Origin: Amaranthus tricolor
Taxonomy: Eukaryota > Streptophyta > Magnoliopsida > Caryophyllales > Amaranthaceae
Length of the DNA stretch: 64,000 nucleotides
Assembly (NCBI RefSeq): GCF_026212465.1
Contig: NC_080050.1
Location: 28,652,070 to 28,716,069 of the forward strand
Direction: 5' to 3'
Shown: positions 59,561 through 64,000 of the stretch, in pieces
Numbering within the stretch: the stretch's first letter is position 1
How the letters are laid out: every line of letters starts with the position of its first letter
Made by a program: the position numbers and the translations under genes
The notes under the pieces: generated by a model
The model's input: only the letters and a program-made list of their open reading frames with translations
Database searches by the model: none
What the model was told of the DNA's origin: nothing

Positions 59561-61506
59561 GATCGGAGGCTGCATTTTAATCAGAATATAGAGCATCCAA
59601 TGCTGATCTGCTGAAAATTTAGCTTCCATCATTGGTTTGAACGAGAAACTTGGAATGAACAAGAGTATCCGGGCTGTTTGTTCAATAGTTTGCAAGTTGC
59701 CTTTTGTCAACACGTAGGACGTAGCTTAATGGTTTACGGTGCTGGTTTGCTGAATTTAAGGCATGGCAGCCATCCAAGAGGGGCGGGGTGTTCAATTTAA
59801 CTTCATATTGTTCATTGTGAATGATTTGCAAGAAATATTTTTTTCACGATCTAATGGGGAGTTTTTGCATTTTGATTCCTTTCTTCATTTTGAATACATT
59901 TGTAAGAATATTATTTCATGATTTAACGGTTAATTTTTAGCACATTTTAGCAAAGAAATGCATTCTTGTATTTTCTAATTTCGATGAGACATGTATTTTA
60001 GCGTTTTAGATTTACGAAAATGAAATAAGCTTTTCTATACGCCATTGGATTTCAAGAAATTATTTGCGTCAAACAACCAAACTATGTCAAATTTTGCAAT
60101 ACTTGTAATTTAATGATAATTTATTAATCTGAAAAATTTGCAAAATGAACTAAAATGTAAATTAAAGAAATTACTTTGATTATTATCATTTACTTTTTTT
60201 TATTTTTGAGGTTGAGGTCATTCATTAACAATGACTTTTTAACAAAGACAAAAGTTATTGGTTACTTTTTTAATCCACTAAAAATTGTTACATTTTTCTT
60301 TTTAGTTTGTTCAATTTACTTTGTAATTTTCTCTTATAAAAATATCCATCATTTTTTTATTCTCGTCTATATATTTTAATTCCCGTTTAATGTCATCTAC
60401 AGGACCACGCCATTCAAATAGTTCCAACATTTTTTAATATTTGTTCAACATATAATTGTAATAATTACTTGGAGATTACCAGCAAAGTCCTTATATTTAC
60501 GCGGGAAGAAATGAAACTTAGTTAACGTTCAAAATCATTCTTCTGGGAGTCACTACCAATTCTCTTTGCATCAACTGAGTTAACCTAAAACTGCAGCCAC
60601 CACAGCCCTGCCGCCGCCTTCTACTGCCGTCTGCCGCCTCCGGCTGTCTCCTCTGCCTGTCCTAGACCTTGCCACCAGCAGTGAGTTGCCTGTCCGGTGC
60701 CGGCTTCTGTGTCGCTGTCTGTCTCACAAAACAAAAACCCTAAAAATCAGAATTTTGATTTTTAAAGGTATTTTCACTCTTAATCTTAATCTTTATGTTA
60801 TAAACTTATAATATTTCTTTATTGATATGAACCATTAATTTTCAAGTTCTCAAAGGCTTTATTCATCCAAATGCCTTTGATCGTATTGCGCTCAATCCGG
60901 ATAAATCCTTTTGCGTTGATGTATGTGAAGGATAGCCTGGGAAAGCATAAAATGTTCGGAAAAGACTTTTTTTTTTGGTTTGTGAACATCACCTGTTTGT
61001 TAAAATGCTTGATACTTATTTGGTACGTGATTGTAAATTTGTTGGTTTCTAGGTACGTGCAAGTAGTCAAAGAGCATTGACCATCCAATCTAAAGGGCCT
61101 TATACTAATTTGTCCCACCCAATTTGCTATATTGTGGTTCGATGCGAGAGCTTGTTGATATAAATGTAGCAAATTGGGTGAGACTGAAGAGTATATGTTT
61201 GAGTGAGTTTATAACACTTATTCTTTAGTTTAATCACTTGTTTCTAAAGCCCAAAATTTTGAAAAAAATTTATAACAAATTGGGTCTAAAAATTAATTGG
61301 TATTTTTGCTCTGCCCTTGCATCATCTGATAATAAGCATAGTGTATGAAGATTTGTCCCTTTATACTCTGCTAGATGGGAGCCAGTAATGGCATTGGGTT
61401 TATAAAATGTAAAATGTAGAGTTCAAAACTTTAAACACAAACTTTGTACACCTATTTTGGGGGATATCTTACTTCTGAGGCTTTTTTTTTTTTGCTTAAA
61501 GTGGGT
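59561..61506. other. Intergenic region and probable ORC2 5' UTR exon
   Basis: The first part is the 3' UTR of the Cys-rich protein gene and AT-rich DNA. From about 60555 to 60767 is a GC-richer C/T/G stretch ending with AACCCTAAAAATC and TTTAAAG before a GTATTT donor. It is a plausible ORC2 5' UTR exon, with the intron reaching the acceptor near 61500. A MITE lies at 61105-61191 within that proposed intron. No coding exon was seen. Confidence 0.5.
61105..61191. mobile_element. Short Stowaway-like MITE (87 bp)
   Basis: TA dinucleotides border it (61103-61104, 61192-61193). The left end is CTAATTTGTCCCACCCAATT, followed by TGCTATATT. The reversed right end is CTCTTCAGTCTCACCCAATT, followed by TGCTACATT. 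A near-complete hairpin is expected. It is the same family as the copies at 9.7 and 17.75 kb. Confidence 0.72.
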
Positions 61507-64000
61507 ATGGACATCAATGATGTAGACGATGAAGAATTTGGATTCTCCAGGAATTACTTCCTGGCAAAAGAATCTGGCACTTCTGGGAAAAAATCAGGTA
61601 GCAAGCTTTTTGATATTGATCTTGTTTCCGAGGAGGTATTTCCCAAACTCTCTTAAATTACCAGTTGTCTGATTCAAATATGTTTTCCTGAGTGTATAAT
61701 TATAAAGCCTGCTGCTGGTTTATGCATATTTATAGGAACTTAGGGCAGCAGTTCAGGATCTCGAACCAAAACATGAGAAAGAAGTTGAGGCTCTGATGAA
61801 TAGCTACAGAAGTTCATATCAGGAATGGGTATTTGAACTGAGGTATTTGTTTTTAAAAATGTATATTCTGAAAAATTACCTATATTTTTTTGTTGATCTT
61901 GTTTATGTATTGAATGTGATCCTAAAGATTAGAAGTTCACGATTTATGGGTTTATGGTAACTTGATAATTGAGGTCTTGCTACTTAAGAATGACTAAATG
62001 TTAACTTAACTGCATGTCATTCTTTCAAATAATGAATAAAAATCACTCTTCAGTGTTCAAGATAAACCTGTTCATAAAACTTTGATGTCACAGAGTAATA
62101 ACAACACTGTTCTAGCCTCTAGGCATTTATCTCTTTCAAGCATGCGCTGCACCGCTAACATATCAACTTGCATTTCCTGTGAATGGATAAATTTTACGAA
62201 TCAAAGGAAAGAAAAAATGCATACCAAAATAAAGGAAGTTGTAAATCACTTGTAGTTCTATCAATCTTAAGCGCAAGAAATTTTTCCTAAACTTAATCTA
62301 TTGTTACCAAATCATCCCAAAAAAAATTACTTTTTTAATACCACTCTAGTTGATTGGCCCTCAAACCCTAGCAGGTGCATGACGCATTGGATGTAAGTGT
62401 GATGATGTCGTTTAGAAGCCAATTAGATTAAATTTAATATAATCAAGTAGGCTTCATTGTGATGGTAATTATCTGATTATCTCAAGTATGTGATATGAAG
62501 CATTAACTTGTACCAAAAGCACTTGTGGCTCAATGGATAGAGCATCTGCATGTGGAGCAAAAGATTTGGGGTTCGACCCCTACTGGGCGCAGGTATCAAT
62601 TGGGGGTTTCTTGACTGCACGCATCTCTCTTTACTCCCTCCTTGCGATAACGGGTATGATTTGTCCGCATCTTTCAGGAAAAAGAAAAACCCCCCACCCA
62701 AAGAGCAATCTAGCAAGACTAGGTTTTAGCTTTACGTTCTTTCTACTGGTCTTACTTAACTAGAAGGACATAATCTTAGGCAGGTTTTCCTTTTTTTTTT
62801 TGTGATACTGTTAGAATTTTCTTCATAATAGCTTTAGATTTCACGTTACCATTTCAGGTGCGGGTTTGGCCTTCTGATGTATGGATTTGGATCAAAGAAA
62901 ATGTTACTTGAAGATTTTGCTTCAACAGCTTTGAAAGAGTACTCGGTGCTTGTTGTCAATGGTTATCTTCCATCAGTAAATATTAAACAGGTAAAATACT
63001 TAGGTCCATCATGAAGTGCTATGAACCGATTAATTCACTAAAACAGTAAAATTGGAAGTGAAAGATTAAAAGGACAAAAAGAGAGACTATACTATAAAAT
63101 TGATGATTAAAGGAAGATTACAAAATAACGAAAGATAGATCAAGCAATTTGAGAAGCTTGAGGTCTCCTGAAATGAGTATAAACTCACTCACAATTTTCT
63201 TAACAATATTCTTGATACTAATGAACCTCTAATTCCTCTTATTTATAAGAAAGCTACCACTTAAAACTAACTTATTCCCCAAGTTACTCCTAATATTGTA
63301 ATTACCTAATTACCCCTTCGTAAACCATTATCCCCAAATATCAAGTCATAGCATAAAGTTCCTCTTAACGAAAAGTTTCTTCCATTTTGGTGTTCTTTTA
63401 AATGTTCCCTTGACAATAATATATGTATGTGCATTTTGGACCCCTTCATGGCCTTACAGATGTGAGCATGAGCTGTTTGCAATGGATCTGTACAGGTTCT
63501 TATTGCTGTGGCTGAACTTTTCTGGGATCAAATCGAAATCAAAAGGAAAACAACTGGAAGCTTGTCTAAGGTCGACCAACCATTCAATTCTAAATCCACA
63601 GAAGACATGTTTGCTTTTCTAGATGGATCACCATCAGAGGAACATGATTCTTTTGTGTGTGTTCTAATTCATAATATTGATGGAACTGGTTTACGGGATC
63701 CAGAGACCCAACAATTTCTGGCTCAAATGGCTTCTTGTTCTCATATTAGAATTGTGGCTTCAGTTGATCATGTGAACACATCTTTATGTAAGGTTCTATC
63801 CTTTCTTCTCTGAGTCCTGAGAATTCAGCAATATTTAAACTATCAACACTATTGATTGTTTGTTATTTTTTGGTTACATCTGCTTTAATTATTTTTGTTA
63901 TTTTTTGAAAGTTGTTCTTTTTCCCTCCTGGTTGTAGAAACTTTGGTCTTCGCTTGTATCACAAGGTTACCTGTTGAATGCACAATCACACCATTGCTAA
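61507..64000 (+). CDS. ORC2: Origin recognition complex subunit 2, 5' part (runs off window)
   Basis: Four exons are visible: 61507-61635, 61736-61842, 62858-62990 and 63496-63787, giving 220 codons. The gene continues beyond the window, so it is partial. Diagnostic segments are [14 protein letters not shown] near the N-terminus, [45 protein letters not shown] and [19 protein letters not shown]. Known role: ORC2 is a core subunit of the complex that marks replication origins and loads the MCM helicase in the nucleus. Its AAA+-like fold is degenerate. The last donor splits a codon after T; the family sequence expects Trp there, so the next exon should begin GG outside the window. Plant ORC2 is about 360 residues, so some 60 percent is present. 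A SINE lies in intron 2. Confidence 0.93.
62518..62695 (+). mobile_element. tRNA-derived SINE in ORC2 intron 2
   Basis: The first 75 bases look like a tRNA. Box A is TGGCTCAATGG (62526-62536) with the GCTC/GAGC D-stem, and box B is GGTTCGACCCC (62570-62580) inside a GGGG/CCCC T-stem. The acceptor stem does not pair and about 100 unrelated bases follow, so this is a SINE and not a tRNA gene. Similar short sequences flank it (ACCAAAAGCA at 62512-62521 and ACCCAAAGAGCA at 62696-62707), a likely imperfect target duplication. The right end includes a CTCCCTCCTTGCG segment of unclear origin. Confidence 0.65.

Noticed and set aside
62518..62592. Possible functional tRNA gene
   Set aside because: D- and T-arms are present, but the acceptor stem does not pair. 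It is followed by SINE-like sequence and lies in an intron.
63936..64000. Next ORC2 exon after the acceptor-like TTGTAG
   Set aside because: Joining there gives an immediate stop codon, and the translation does not resemble ORC2. The real exon should start with GG to complete Trp.
1..64000. CRISPR arrays, operons or phage genes
   Set aside because: There are no regularly spaced identical repeats. All genes are intron-split plant genes.

Overview
The window reads as nuclear DNA of a flowering plant, almost certainly a dicot. It is AT-rich, its genes are split by GT-AG introns, and it carries typical plant repeats: Ty1-copia and LTR relics with tRNA-Met primer sites, Stowaway-like MITEs, hAT-like elements, an RTE-type LINE and a tRNA-derived SINE. 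Short repeats built on GAGACGGTCTC recur several times; from memory these are common in Caryophyllales such as beet and spinach, but I give that only as a weak hint. I see no bacterial, organellar or CRISPR sequence.

Eight protein-coding loci are supported, all on the + strand: (1) 698-10485, a 15-exon membrane protein with a calcineurin-like phosphoesterase domain; (2) 11897-17454, a plastid heme oxygenase of the HO2 type without the heme-ligand histidine; (3) 20044-29805, a SERAC1-like alpha/beta-hydrolase with a long helical N-terminal part; (4) 36233-41657, TRAPP subunit TRAPPC5/Trs31; (5) 45836-46207, a small conserved-looking plant protein; (6) 49049-50120, an unrecognised two-exon gene; (7) 52304-59560, a single-pass membrane protein with a Cys-rich C-terminal module; (8) 61507 to the window end, the 5' part of ORC2. 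Exon coordinates were assigned by hand from splice sites, reading frame and recalled family sequence. Every junction given keeps the frame.

The rest is introns and intergenic DNA shaped by mobile elements. Several insertions have readable ends. They are a 2.29-kb solo-LTR-like unit (31035-33328, repeated GAGAG), a 687-bp solo LTR (42331-43017, repeated GTACA), and a 1.2-kb hAT-like element nested in a decayed copia-like element in the heme oxygenase intron. There are also an 850-bp hAT-like element (54194-55043, repeated GTTGTTTT), a 137-bp hAT-like MITE (9032-9168), several Stowaway-like MITEs, and a SINE in an ORC2 intron. Antisense Ty1-copia pol (44.57-45.39 kb) and an antisense RTE LINE (55.15-56.29 kb) are internally decayed.

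The genes do not form a pathway. They are ordinary housekeeping neighbours (vesicle tethering, DNA replication origin, plastid tetrapyrrole-related function, lipid/mitochondrial-type hydrolase). I found no convincing new biological system. The most unusual gene-level points are the ligand-less heme oxygenase, the altered last motif of the phosphoesterase, and the two uncharacterised plant genes.
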